In this document: one piece after another, positions 17,941 to 25,405 of the stretch
Numbering within the stretch: position 1 is the stretch's first letter
Layout: every line of letters begins with the position of its first letter
DNA from: Zoogloea dura
GTDB taxonomy: Bacteria > Pseudomonadota > Gammaproteobacteria > Burkholderiales > Rhodocyclaceae
Reading direction: 5' to 3'
NCBI RefSeq assembly: GCF_012927165.1
Contig: NZ_JABBGA010000029.1
Coordinates: forward strand, 1-52,843
Length of the DNA: 52,843 bases
Translations under genes and position numbers: made by a program
The notes under the pieces: generated by a model
The model's database searches: none
Told to the model about the DNA's origin: nothing
Seen by the model: the letters and a program-made list of their open reading frames with translations, nothing else

Positions 17941-19983
17941 TCAGGTCTTGAAGTGGGTCACCGCCTGGCGCAGGCGGGTGGCGAGCTCTTTCATGCCGAT
18001 CGCCTGGGCCCGGTTGTGGCCGGAAGAGCTGGCATTGCTCTCGGCCATCCGGGATATCTCCTCGACCTGCTGGGCGATGTTGCCGCTGGCACTCGATTGT
18101 TCCTGGGTGGCCGCGGCGATGTCGTGTACCACCCCGGTGGCGTGGCTGTTGCGCTCCTCGATGCGAGCCAGCACATCACTGATGCTGCTGATGTGACCCA
18201 GGCCGGCATCCATCCGGCTGCGCACCGTCTGCATGCGGCTGGCGGCCTGGTTGGTCTCGGCGCCGATGCTGCTGATCATGCTGGCGATTTCGTGGGTGGA
18301 CTGGGCAGTCCGCTCGGCCAGCTTGCGCACCTCGTCGGCCACCACGGCAAAGCCGCGCCCCTGTTCGCCGGCGCGGGCGGCCTCGATGGCGGCATTGAGG
18401 GCGAGCAGGTTGGTCTGGTCCGCAATCTCCCGGATCACGTCGACGATCCGGGCGATGTCGGCCGATTTGGCACCGAGGGCCACGACGCCTTCTGCGCTGA
18501 CATGGAGCTCCTCGGCCAGCTGACGCAGATCCGAGGTGGCTACGCCGACGACCTGGCGCCCTTCGGCGGAACCGCTGCGGGCCTGCTCGGCAGCCTGGGC
18601 GGCTTCCCGGGCGTGGTCGGCCACCTGGCTGATGCTCACCGACAGCTCTTCCACCGCGGCCGCCATGCCGGTGGCGGCCTGGCTCTGCTGGGCCGAGGCG
18701 GTGGCCACCTCGGCGGATGAGCCTTCCTGCTGGCGGGCGCTGGCATCGATCTCCTCCGTTGCCCGGGCAATGTCGCGGATCAGCGCGGCGAGGGCGGCCA
18801 GGGTGGCGTTGAGCGCCGTGGACAGCACGTCCACCTCATTGGCGCTGCTGGCCGGCCCTTCGCGGAAGCGGAAGCTGAGCTGGCCCTGCTGCACCTGACG
18901 CAGGCCTTCCACCATGCCCTTGAGCGGCGACAGGCCATTGCGGATGGCCAGGAACAGTACCAGGATGATGATCAGGCCGGAGGCCGCCGAGGCGATCATC
19001 AGCAGGTTGCGCAGGTGCAGCGCATCCTCGAGGAATTCCGCCACCGGGCCGGTGGCGCCGATGACCCAGTCCCACTTGCTGGAGTAGATGAAGACCATCA
19101 GTTTCTTCTCCATCCCGCCGTCGGCGGTGGGCCAATCGTAGATGAGAGTGCCTTCCCTGGCCTTGATCTGGTGGCGGGTCACCGCCTTCACGTAGTCGGG
19201 CAGGTCGGCGTCGCTCTTGCCCTCGAGCTTGGGATGCAGGGCGAAGCGCACCGCCTCGGACTTGGGCTCCTGGGCCACCGCGTACAGGTAGCCGGTGCGC
19301 GCCACGGAGATCTTGCGCATCTGCTCGCGCAGGGCCTGCAGGCCGGCCTTCTCGAGGTCGAGGCGGATCGCGATGGCGGCGATCACCGCGTTGTGGCTGT
19401 CCTTCAGCGGGGCGTAGCCGACCATCACGTACTTGCCGTCACGGATCGCCAGGTCGATCACCGATTCGCCGGCAATCAGCTTCTGGCGCATGTCGACGCG
19501 CACCGAGGGCATCAGCTTCTTGCCGAACATGCCGGTGGCGGGCTGGCCCTGCACATAGCCGGAGACATAATGGAATTCGTCTCCCCTGCGCACCATCAGC
19601 ACGTTGTCCAGCTCGGTCTGCTCCAGGAAAGTCCTCTGCCGTGCCAGGTTGGCGTTGAGGACTTCTCCGTTCAGACTGAGCACCGGCACATCGGCGTCGC
19701 CCATGCGGGTGGTGTCGGCACTGCGCTCCAGGCGGCCGTCGTACTGGCGGGCCATCTGGCGCAGGCTGCGTTCGGCGCGGCTGCGTTCGCTGTCGTAGGC
19801 AAGGTCGAGCAAGGCCCGCACCGACTCGATCTGGCGCTTCACGTCGGCCTCGGCGTTGTCGAGGGCAAAGCGGGTGACCTGCTGATGCACGACGAAGGCG
19901 AGAATGCCGGTCACGATCAGGACGATGCTCGCCGCGTAGAGTGCGAGCTTGCTGGCAAGGGACAGTCTGTGGAAGCGGGTCAT
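17941..19983 (-). CDS. Methyl-accepting chemotaxis protein with periplasmic Cache domain
   Basis: 680 residues from the ATG at 19983. Short basic N-terminus, helix ~10-31, periplasmic Cache-type sensor (~35-320, including the DVRALLDLA-like and [18 protein letters not shown] stretches), second helix ~325-346, HAMP, and the cytoplasmic signalling domain. The hairpin tip is unmistakable around residues 519-551 ([20 protein letters not shown] followed by [17 protein letters not shown]). An in-frame ATG at 20037 would add 18 residues rich in Phe/Ile, lacks a ribosome site and would collide with the divergent gene, so the shorter form is preferred. No CheB/CheR-docking pentapeptide is seen at the C-terminus (HFKT end). 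Confidence 0.92.
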   Translation of the reverse strand: MTRFHRLSLASKLALYAASIVLIVTGILAFVVHQQVTRFALDNAEADVKRQIESVRALLDLAYDSERSRAERSLRQMARQYDGRLERSADTTRMGDADVPVLSLNGEVLNANLARQRTFLEQTELDNVLMVRRGDEFHYVSGYVQGQPATGMFGKKLMPSVRVDMRQKLIAGESVIDLAIRDGKYVMVGYAPLKDSHNAVIAAIAIRLDLEKAGLQALREQMRKISVARTGYLYAVAQEPKSEAVRFALHPKLEGKSDADLPDYVKAVTRHQIKAREGTLIYDWPTADGGMEKKLMVFIYSSKWDWVIGATGPVAEFLEDALHLRNLLMIASAASGLIIILVLFLAIRNGLSPLKGMVEGLRQVQQGQLSFRFREGPASSANEVDVLSTALNATLAALAALIRDIARATEEIDASARQQEGSSAEVATASAQQSQAATGMAAAVEELSVSISQVADHAREAAQAAEQARSGSAEGRQVVGVATSDLRQLAEELHVSAEGVVALGAKSADIARIVDVIREIADQTNLLALNAAIEAARAGEQGRGFAVVADEVRKLAERTAQSTHEIASMISSIGAETNQAASRMQTVRSRMDAGLGHISSISDVLARIEERNSHATGVVHDIAAATQEQSSASGNIAQQVEEISRMAESNASSSGHNRAQAIGMKELATRLRQAVTHFKT

Positions 19984-20035
19984 GCAAATGGGCTTGAAAA
20001 TGTTAAAAAGAATTTCTGATGGTAATATAAAAAAC

Positions 20036-20905
20036 ATGAATGTTCACGTAATCGAAAGCGCCGGGCCGGGTACCGGCCGGGGCCGCCCGATGCAGTGCCT
20101 GAGCCGTCTCCTCCTCGGGCTGGCCCTGCCCTTAGTCCTTGCCGCGCCCTGTCAGGCAGCCGATGCATCCCTGCAGCAGTGGGTGGACGGTGCCCAGCGC
20201 AGCGAACGCAACCGGCTCCGTGACCCGGCCCGCAAGCCGCTGGAAACCCTCGCCTTCTTCGGCCTGAAGGACGATCAGACGGTGGTCGAGGTGTGGCCGA
20301 GCGTCGGCGCCTGGTGGTTCGAGATCCTGGCACCCTATCTGCGCGACCGCGGCCGCTACATCGCCGCCCTGCACGAGGGTGATCACAACCCCGCCGCGGC
20401 ACAGGCCGAACACGAAGCCATCAAGGCGCGCATCGCGGCGCAGCCCGGGCTGTACGGCAAGGTCGTGCTGGCCGGCAGCCCCGGCCTGGCCGACGGCGTG
20501 GCACCGGCTTCGGTGGACCTGGTGCTGACCTTCATGAACCTCCACAACTGGATCACCGACGGCAATGCGGAAGCCGTCATCCGCGAGTTCCACAGCGTGC
20601 TCAAGCCCGGTGGCGTGCTCGGCGTGGTGGACCACCGGGCCCGCCTCGACCGGCCTGCCGACGAGCAGTTGAAGGCCGGCTACCTGCGCGAGGACGCGGT
20701 CATCGCGCTGATCGAGAAGGCCGGCTTCCGCCTGGAAGCCCGTTCCGGGATCGCCGACAACCCGCGGGACACCAAGGACCATGCCGCCGGGGTGTGGAGC
20801 CTGCCGCCCACCCTGAGGCTCAAGGAGGTGGATCGGGCGCGCTACCTGGCGATCGGCGAGAGCGACAAGTTCACCCTGCGTTTCGTCAAGCTGGCACCCC
20901 ATTAG
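20036..20905 (+). CDS. Exported methyltransferase-like protein (COG4798 type)
   Basis: 289 residues from the ATG at 20036; an ATG at 20090 would give a shorter leader. Either way an N-terminal signal peptide is present ([19 protein letters not shown]). The mature protein has a class I methyltransferase-like Rossmann outline: motif I-like [20 protein letters not shown], an acidic strand end (ALHEGDHN), [13 protein letters not shown] and [14 protein letters not shown]. In canonical enzymes motif I is glycine-rich (E-x-G-x-G-x-G); here it is WPSVGA, so SAM binding may be altered. A SAM-dependent enzyme outside the cytoplasm would lack cosubstrate, so the true activity is uncertain. Confidence 0.82.
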   Translation: MNVHVIESAGPGTGRGRPMQCLSRLLLGLALPLVLAAPCQAADASLQQWVDGAQRSERNRLRDPARKPLETLAFFGLKDDQTVVEVWPSVGAWWFEILAPYLRDRGRYIAALHEGDHNPAAAQAEHEAIKARIAAQPGLYGKVVLAGSPGLADGVAPASVDLVLTFMNLHNWITDGNAEAVIREFHSVLKPGGVLGVVDHRARLDRPADEQLKAGYLREDAVIALIEKAGFRLEARSGIADNPRDTKDHAAGVWSLPPTLRLKEVDRARYLAIGESDKFTLRFVKLAPH

Positions 20906-21037
20906 GCGGCCTTGCGGCCGTCCAGCCTCCAGCGGGGAGCGGACGGAGCGCAAGGCGGGGCGCGCGATTCCGGCGGGCGCTGCCGACGGCGGCGTTTTGT
21001 AGTAGCCTTGCCCGCTTTTTGGACGTCCATTTCCGGT

Positions 21038-21805
21038 ATGGCGCGAGGTTTGCCGCGTACGAGTCTCTCTGCTTCCGCGCTCGTCCGCACCCTCGAGGAA
21101 CTGGCGGTGGCAGACCCCGCCGACACGCGTCAGTCCTTTGGCGAACGGGTCGGGCAGTGGCTGGATTTCAAGGATGCGATCACGCTCTATTCCGTGCTCA
21201 ATGGTGGCGCGGGAGGGGCTGCGAGGCCTCCGGCCGGAGCATCGTCCGGGGCGCGTGCCGCCCTGCAGGATGAGCTGGTCCGCGTGAGAAACACCCTGAC
21301 CGAGGCGATCCAGGCCGACGGCCTGCTGGACCCCGGCCGGACAACGAAGAAGCTGCATCCCGCAGCCATGCCTGGCAGTACTGAGGGCACGGCCGATTTC
21401 GTGCCCTGCCACCGGTATTACCTGGCCCATCAACGGAACATGAGTACCAGCATCGGCGCTTTGCGCGCCCAGGCGCGCGCGGTGCTGGCCGAGCATTCAC
21501 CCTCCCTCAAGCGGCTGGCAGCCCTGGATGGCGTGCTGGAACAGGCCCTGGGGGCCCGTGAGCGCAGCCTGCTGGCGACCCTGCCCCAGCTGCTGTCCAG
21601 GCGTTTCGAGCATCTGTTCGAGATGCACCGGCGTGCGCTGCTCGATGGGCAGGCGCCGGACGATCCGGACCAGTGGTTGCAGCCGGGTGGCTGGCTGGCC
21701 ACCTTCTGCAGGGACATGCATGGCGTGCTGATGGCAGAACTGGAGCTGCGCCTGCAGCCGGTCCTGGGGCTGGTCGAGGCACTTGGCAAGGAAGTCACGG
21801 AGTAG
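21038..21805 (+). CDS. DUF3348 protein, first gene of a putative motor operon
   Basis: 255 residues from the ATG at 21038, chosen because the protein then begins ARGLPRTSLSASALVRTLEEL, split here by usual DUF3348 N-terminal features; the frame is open further upstream but reads low-complexity sequence. It is soluble and mostly helical, with conserved FGERVGQWLDFKDAITLYSV (residues ~30-49) and a C-terminal four-helix-like part including FVPCHRYYLAHQRNM. DUF3348 genes are found with DUF802, OmpA and DUF2894 genes in betaproteobacteria and xanthomonads as I recall; no function is established. It precedes the DUF802 gene by two bases and is likely co-translated, suggesting a cytoplasmic partner of that membrane protein. 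Confidence 0.85.
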   Translation: MARGLPRTSLSASALVRTLEELAVADPADTRQSFGERVGQWLDFKDAITLYSVLNGGAGGAARPPAGASSGARAALQDELVRVRNTLTEAIQADGLLDPGRTTKKLHPAAMPGSTEGTADFVPCHRYYLAHQRNMSTSIGALRAQARAVLAEHSPSLKRLAALDGVLEQALGARERSLLATLPQLLSRRFEHLFEMHRRALLDGQAPDDPDQWLQPGGWLATFCRDMHGVLMAELELRLQPVLGLVEALGKEVTE

Positions 21806-21807
21806 CG

Positions 21808-24018
21808 ATGAATACAAGGATGTGTTGGGCGGCCTTTTTCGTGGGCCTGGCTGCCGTGGTCTGGGTCGGTGCCGGCTATATCGGCGGGAGTCCGCTGGCC
21901 CTTGCCATGACGCTGGTCATCGGGGTGGTCTACGTCATCGGCGCACTGGAATTGCGGCGCTTCCACCAGGCGACGGCGTCGCTGGCCGGCGCGCTGGCGG
22001 CGATTCCCGAGGATCTGCCCAGCCTGGACGAGTGGCTGCGTTCGCTGCATCCGACCCTGCAGAACCCGGTGCGCCTGCGCATCGAAGGGGAGCGGGTGGG
22101 CCTGCCCGCGCCGGCGGTCACGCCCTACCTGGTGGGGCTGCTGGTGCTGTTGGGGATGCTGGGCACTTTCCTCGGCATGGTGGTGACCCTCAACGGCGCC
22201 GTGCTGGCCCTCGAGAGCACCACCGACCTGCAGACCATCCGTGCCTCCCTGGCAGCCCCGGTGAAGGGCCTCGGGGTGGCCTTCGGCACCTCGGTGGCCG
22301 GTGTGGCGGCCTCGGCGATGCTGGGCCTCGTCTCGGCCCTGTGCCGGCGCGAACGGCTGCAGGTGTCGCAGGGGCTTGATGGCCGCATCGCCACCGTGCT
22401 GCGCCGCTTCTCCATGGCCCACCAGCGCCAGGAGACCTTCCAGGCCCTGCAGCTCCAGGCCCGTGCCCTGCCCGAGGTGGTGGGCAGCCTGCAGAGCATG
22501 ATGGCGCAGCTGGAACGGCACAACCAGCAGTTGAGCGAGCGCCTGCTGGCCAACCAGGAAAGCCACTACCGCGAGGCCAAGGGCTTGTACACCGGGCTGG
22601 CCGCCGCCGTCGATGTGTCGCTCCGCGAGAGCCTGAGCGAAAGCGCCCGCCTGGCCGGCGAGACCATCCGGCCGGTGGTGGAGGCGACCCTGTCCGGCAT
22701 CGCCCGCGAGACCCACGCCCTGCAGGGCAGCCTGGGTGCCACCGTGGAGACGCAGCTGAATGGCCTGGCCGAGCGCTTCGACCGCAGCGTGACCGGCGTG
22801 GCCGACACCTGGACCCAGGCCCTGGCGACCCACGCCCAGACCAGCGCAGCCCTGCACCAGCACCTCCGCGAGGCGCTGGACGCCTACGCCGACAGCTTCG
22901 AGCAGCGCTCCGCCGGCCTGCTGGCCTCGGTGGCGCAAACCCACTCCGCCCTGCAGACAGACCTGGCTACCACTGTGGCTGCGGCGGCCCAGGACACCCG
23001 CAGGCTGCACGAGCAACTGGCCGGTGCGGTGGAAGCCCGCCTCGATGGCCTGTCGACCCGCTTCGAGCACAGCGTCGGCACCGTGACCACGGGCTGGACC
23101 GATGCGCTGGCCCGCCATGAGCGCACCAGCGGGCAACTGAGCCAGGACACCCGGGACGCCCTGGCCGCCTTCGTGGCCCGCTTCGAGACGGGGGCGACGG
23201 AGCTGCTCGCCACCGTCCGCGAGGCCCATGCCGGCCTGCAGGCCGACTCGGCAGCCCATGACCAGCAGCGCCTGGCGGCCTTCACCGGGGTGGTGGAGTC
23301 CATCACGGCGTCGCTGCAGCGGGAATGGCAGGAGGCCGGTGTGCAGGCCGCCGCCCGCCAGCAGCAGCTGTGCGAGACCCTGGCCGGCACGGCCCGCGAG
23401 ATCGGCGCCAGCACCCGGGAGCAGGCTACCCGCACCATCGACGAGGTGGCCCGCCTGATGCAGACCGCCGCCGAAGCCCCTCGGGCCGCCGCCGAGGTGA
23501 TCGGGCAACTGCGCCAGGAGCTCTCCGCCAGCATGGCGCGGGACAACACCCTGCTCGAAGAGCGCAGCCGCATCATGGAGACCCTGGGCTCCCTGCTGGA
23601 CGCCATCAACCACGCCTCCACCGAGCAGCGCGGGGCGATCGATGCCCTGGTGGCATCGTCCTCCAGCCTGCTCGAAAGGGTCGGCAGCCGCTTCGAGGCG
23701 CGCGTGGACACCGAAGCCGGCAGGCTTGCCGAGCTTGCCGCCCAGGTGAGCAGTGGGGCCGTCGATGTGGCCAGCCTGGGCGAAGCCTTCGGCTTTGCGG
23801 TGGAACTGTTCAGCGAATCGAACGACAAGCTGATGAGCGCCCTGGAGCGCGTCGAAACCGCCCTGGGCGCCTCGATGGCGCGCAGCGACGAGCAACTGGC
23901 CTACTACGTGGCCCAGGCCCGCGAAGTGATCGATTTGAGCATCCTGTCGCAACGCCAGATCGTCGAAGACCTGCAGCGCCTGGGCAGCCAGCCGGCGGCC
24001 GTGGCCGGCGGGGTATGA
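21808..24018 (+). CDS. DUF802 protein: MotA/ExbB/ZorA-like membrane protein with a very long helical tail
   Basis: 736 residues from the ATG at 21808. Four membrane helices are visible: ~5-24, ~29-47, ~105-127 and ~155-178. The last two read GLLVLLGMLGTFLGMVVTL and PVKGLGVAFGTSVAGVAASA, a layout and glycine/threonine pattern matching the proton-channel helices of MotA, TolQ, ExbB and ZorA. After residue 180 comes a ~550-residue, alanine-rich, almost entirely helical tail with two ~75-residue repeats (starting at residues 313 and 408, about 45% identical by hand alignment). Such a long cytoplasmic tail is a known feature of ZorA. Its stop overlaps the next ATG by four bases, and that next gene encodes the matching MotB-like partner. 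Confidence 0.88.
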   Translation: MNTRMCWAAFFVGLAAVVWVGAGYIGGSPLALAMTLVIGVVYVIGALELRRFHQATASLAGALAAIPEDLPSLDEWLRSLHPTLQNPVRLRIEGERVGLPAPAVTPYLVGLLVLLGMLGTFLGMVVTLNGAVLALESTTDLQTIRASLAAPVKGLGVAFGTSVAGVAASAMLGLVSALCRRERLQVSQGLDGRIATVLRRFSMAHQRQETFQALQLQARALPEVVGSLQSMMAQLERHNQQLSERLLANQESHYREAKGLYTGLAAAVDVSLRESLSESARLAGETIRPVVEATLSGIARETHALQGSLGATVETQLNGLAERFDRSVTGVADTWTQALATHAQTSAALHQHLREALDAYADSFEQRSAGLLASVAQTHSALQTDLATTVAAAAQDTRRLHEQLAGAVEARLDGLSTRFEHSVGTVTTGWTDALARHERTSGQLSQDTRDALAAFVARFETGATELLATVREAHAGLQADSAAHDQQRLAAFTGVVESITASLQREWQEAGVQAAARQQQLCETLAGTAREIGASTREQATRTIDEVARLMQTAAEAPRAAAEVIGQLRQELSASMARDNTLLEERSRIMETLGSLLDAINHASTEQRGAIDALVASSSSLLERVGSRFEARVDTEAGRLAELAAQVSSGAVDVASLGEAFGFAVELFSESNDKLMSALERVETALGASMARSDEQLAYYVAQAREVIDLSILSQRQIVEDLQRLGSQPAAVAGGV

Positions 24019-24713
24019 GCATGGACGAGATCGACGGCGGCATCGAGCACGCCGCGCCGGTATGGGCCGTGTTCGGCGACCTGATGTCGGGCCTGCTCGG
24101 GGCCTTCGTGCTGATCCTGGTGGGCGTGCTCGGCGTGCACCTCGAGCTGGCCACCAACCTGGAGGCCGAGGTGAACAAGCGCAAGGTCGAGGAACAGCGG
24201 CGGGTGGCCCTCGAGCAGGCCCTGGCCGGCCCGTTGGCGTCCGGCCGGGTGACCCTCAACGACGGCCGCATCGGCATCAGCGGCAGCGTGCTGTTTGCCC
24301 TCAACTCCGACCACCTGCAGCCGGAAGGCCGGGAGCTCCTCAAGACCCTGGCTGTGCCCCTCACCGCCTACCTGGCCAGCCGCGACGAGATGCTGATGGT
24401 CAGCGGCTTCACCGACGACCGGCCGGTGCGCGACAGCAACCGCCAGTTTGCCGACAACTGGGAGCTGTCGGCCCAGCGTGCCCTGACCGTGACGCGGACC
24501 CTGATCGAAGAGGGCATTCCCTCGTCCTCGATCTTCGCCGCCGCCTTCGGCCCGGAACAGCCGGTCGCCTCCAATACCGACGCCCAGGGGCGGGCCCGCA
24601 ACCGCCGCGTGGAAATGGCTCCGGTGCCCAAGTCGTCGAAGGGGAACACCTCAGCTGCGCCCGCAGAGCCTGCCGCAGCTGCCGCGGCGCCCGGCGAGAC
24701 GCCACGTGAGTGA
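24015..24713 (+). CDS. MotB/ZorB-like OmpA-domain protein, partner of the DUF802 protein
   Basis: 232 residues from the ATG at 24015 (ATGA overlap with DUF802). A short cytoplasmic N-terminus leads to a single membrane helix starting VWAVFGDLMSGLLGAFVLIL; Asp22 at the cytoplasmic edge of this helix sits where MotB, ExbD, TolR and ZorB carry the essential proton-binding aspartate. A ~45-residue coiled stretch follows, then an OmpA-like peptidoglycan-binding domain: SGFTDDRPV, WELSAQRALTV and GRARNRRVEM are its classical landmarks. The C-terminal ~25 residues are Ala/Pro-rich. Predicted role: peptidoglycan-anchored half of a stator with the DUF802 protein. Confidence 0.9.
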   Translation: MSMDEIDGGIEHAAPVWAVFGDLMSGLLGAFVLILVGVLGVHLELATNLEAEVNKRKVEEQRRVALEQALAGPLASGRVTLNDGRIGISGSVLFALNSDHLQPEGRELLKTLAVPLTAYLASRDEMLMVSGFTDDRPVRDSNRQFADNWELSAQRALTVTRTLIEEGIPSSSIFAAAFGPEQPVASNTDAQGRARNRRVEMAPVPKSSKGNTSAAPAEPAAAAAAPGETPRE

Positions 24714-25389
24714 GATCCGGTCCGCCAGCGGCGTCGCCCCGGATCCCGGGGCGCGGCTGCAGGCCCTGCGGGCGCGTGGCGCGGACGCTTTCGACCGCGT
24801 CCGCTTCCGCCACATGGAAGCCCTGGTGGCCCGCGCGGCAGCGCGCGATGGCCTGGCCGGGCAGTTGCTCGCCGGGAAGCTGCAGGCATTGCTGGCCGAC
24901 TATGAACAGCGTCTCCAGCATGCCCGGCCGCAGTCCGGCCAGGCGGTGGCGCCGGCCAGGCGGCCGCTCGCCGAATTGCTGGCTCATATCGGACACCGCA
25001 CCGGGGCGGGCACCGGAAGCGGCTCGCCCGATGCCACCGAGCGCGTCACCGAAGCGGCCGGCGAACTCAAATCCGTCGCCTATTTCCGGGACACCTGGCT
25101 GAACATCAGCGTCAATCAGCAGGTCACCCAGGCCCTCGCCCAGGCTCCCGACAATGCCGGCCCGCTCAATTCCCATATCCTCGTGCTGCAATCCCTCGAA
25201 TTGATGCGCGAGATTGCACCCGAATACCTCAAGCGCTTCATGGCCCACAGCGAAGCCCTGCTGTGGCTGGAGCAGGCCGAGAGCGCCGGACAGAAGAGCG
25301 TGCAGAAAGCGGTGCAGAAGCCCGCCCCGCGGGCCGACAAGGGTACGAAGCGCAAGGCGGCGCGGGGCGGCACGGGCGGCCAGGCCTGA
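24706..25389 (+). CDS. DUF2894 protein, last gene of the putative motor operon
   Basis: 227 residues starting at GTG 24706, eight bases inside the previous gene; no ATG alternative near. Soluble, helical. N-terminal part resembles a coiled segment (RLQALRARGADAFDRVRFRHMEAL), split here by Ala/Arg-rich stretches; the conserved DUF2894 core is around residues 110-190 (LKSVAYFRDTWLNISVNQQV, then GPLNSHILVLQSLELMREI). The C-terminus is Lys/Arg-rich (KGTKRKAARGG) and could contact nucleic acid or membrane lipids. No function is known for the family. Overlapping translation with the MotB-like gene argues that all four products act together. Confidence 0.85.
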   Translation: MSEIRSASGVAPDPGARLQALRARGADAFDRVRFRHMEALVARAAARDGLAGQLLAGKLQALLADYEQRLQHARPQSGQAVAPARRPLAELLAHIGHRTGAGTGSGSPDATERVTEAAGELKSVAYFRDTWLNISVNQQVTQALAQAPDNAGPLNSHILVLQSLELMREIAPEYLKRFMAHSEALLWLEQAESAGQKSVQKAVQKPAPRADKGTKRKAARGGTGGQA

Positions 25390-25405
25390 CGTCCGGATCC
25401 GCCCC

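Noticed and set aside
21430-23952. 840-codon antisense frame over the DUF802 gene
   Set aside because: Low-complexity G/H/Q-rich translation; the sense strand has membrane helices and a matching partner gene.
21038-25389. A complete Zorya anti-phage system
   Set aside because: Only ZorA/ZorB-like architecture is present; ZorC, ZorD or ZorE-type genes are absent and no other defence genes flank it.
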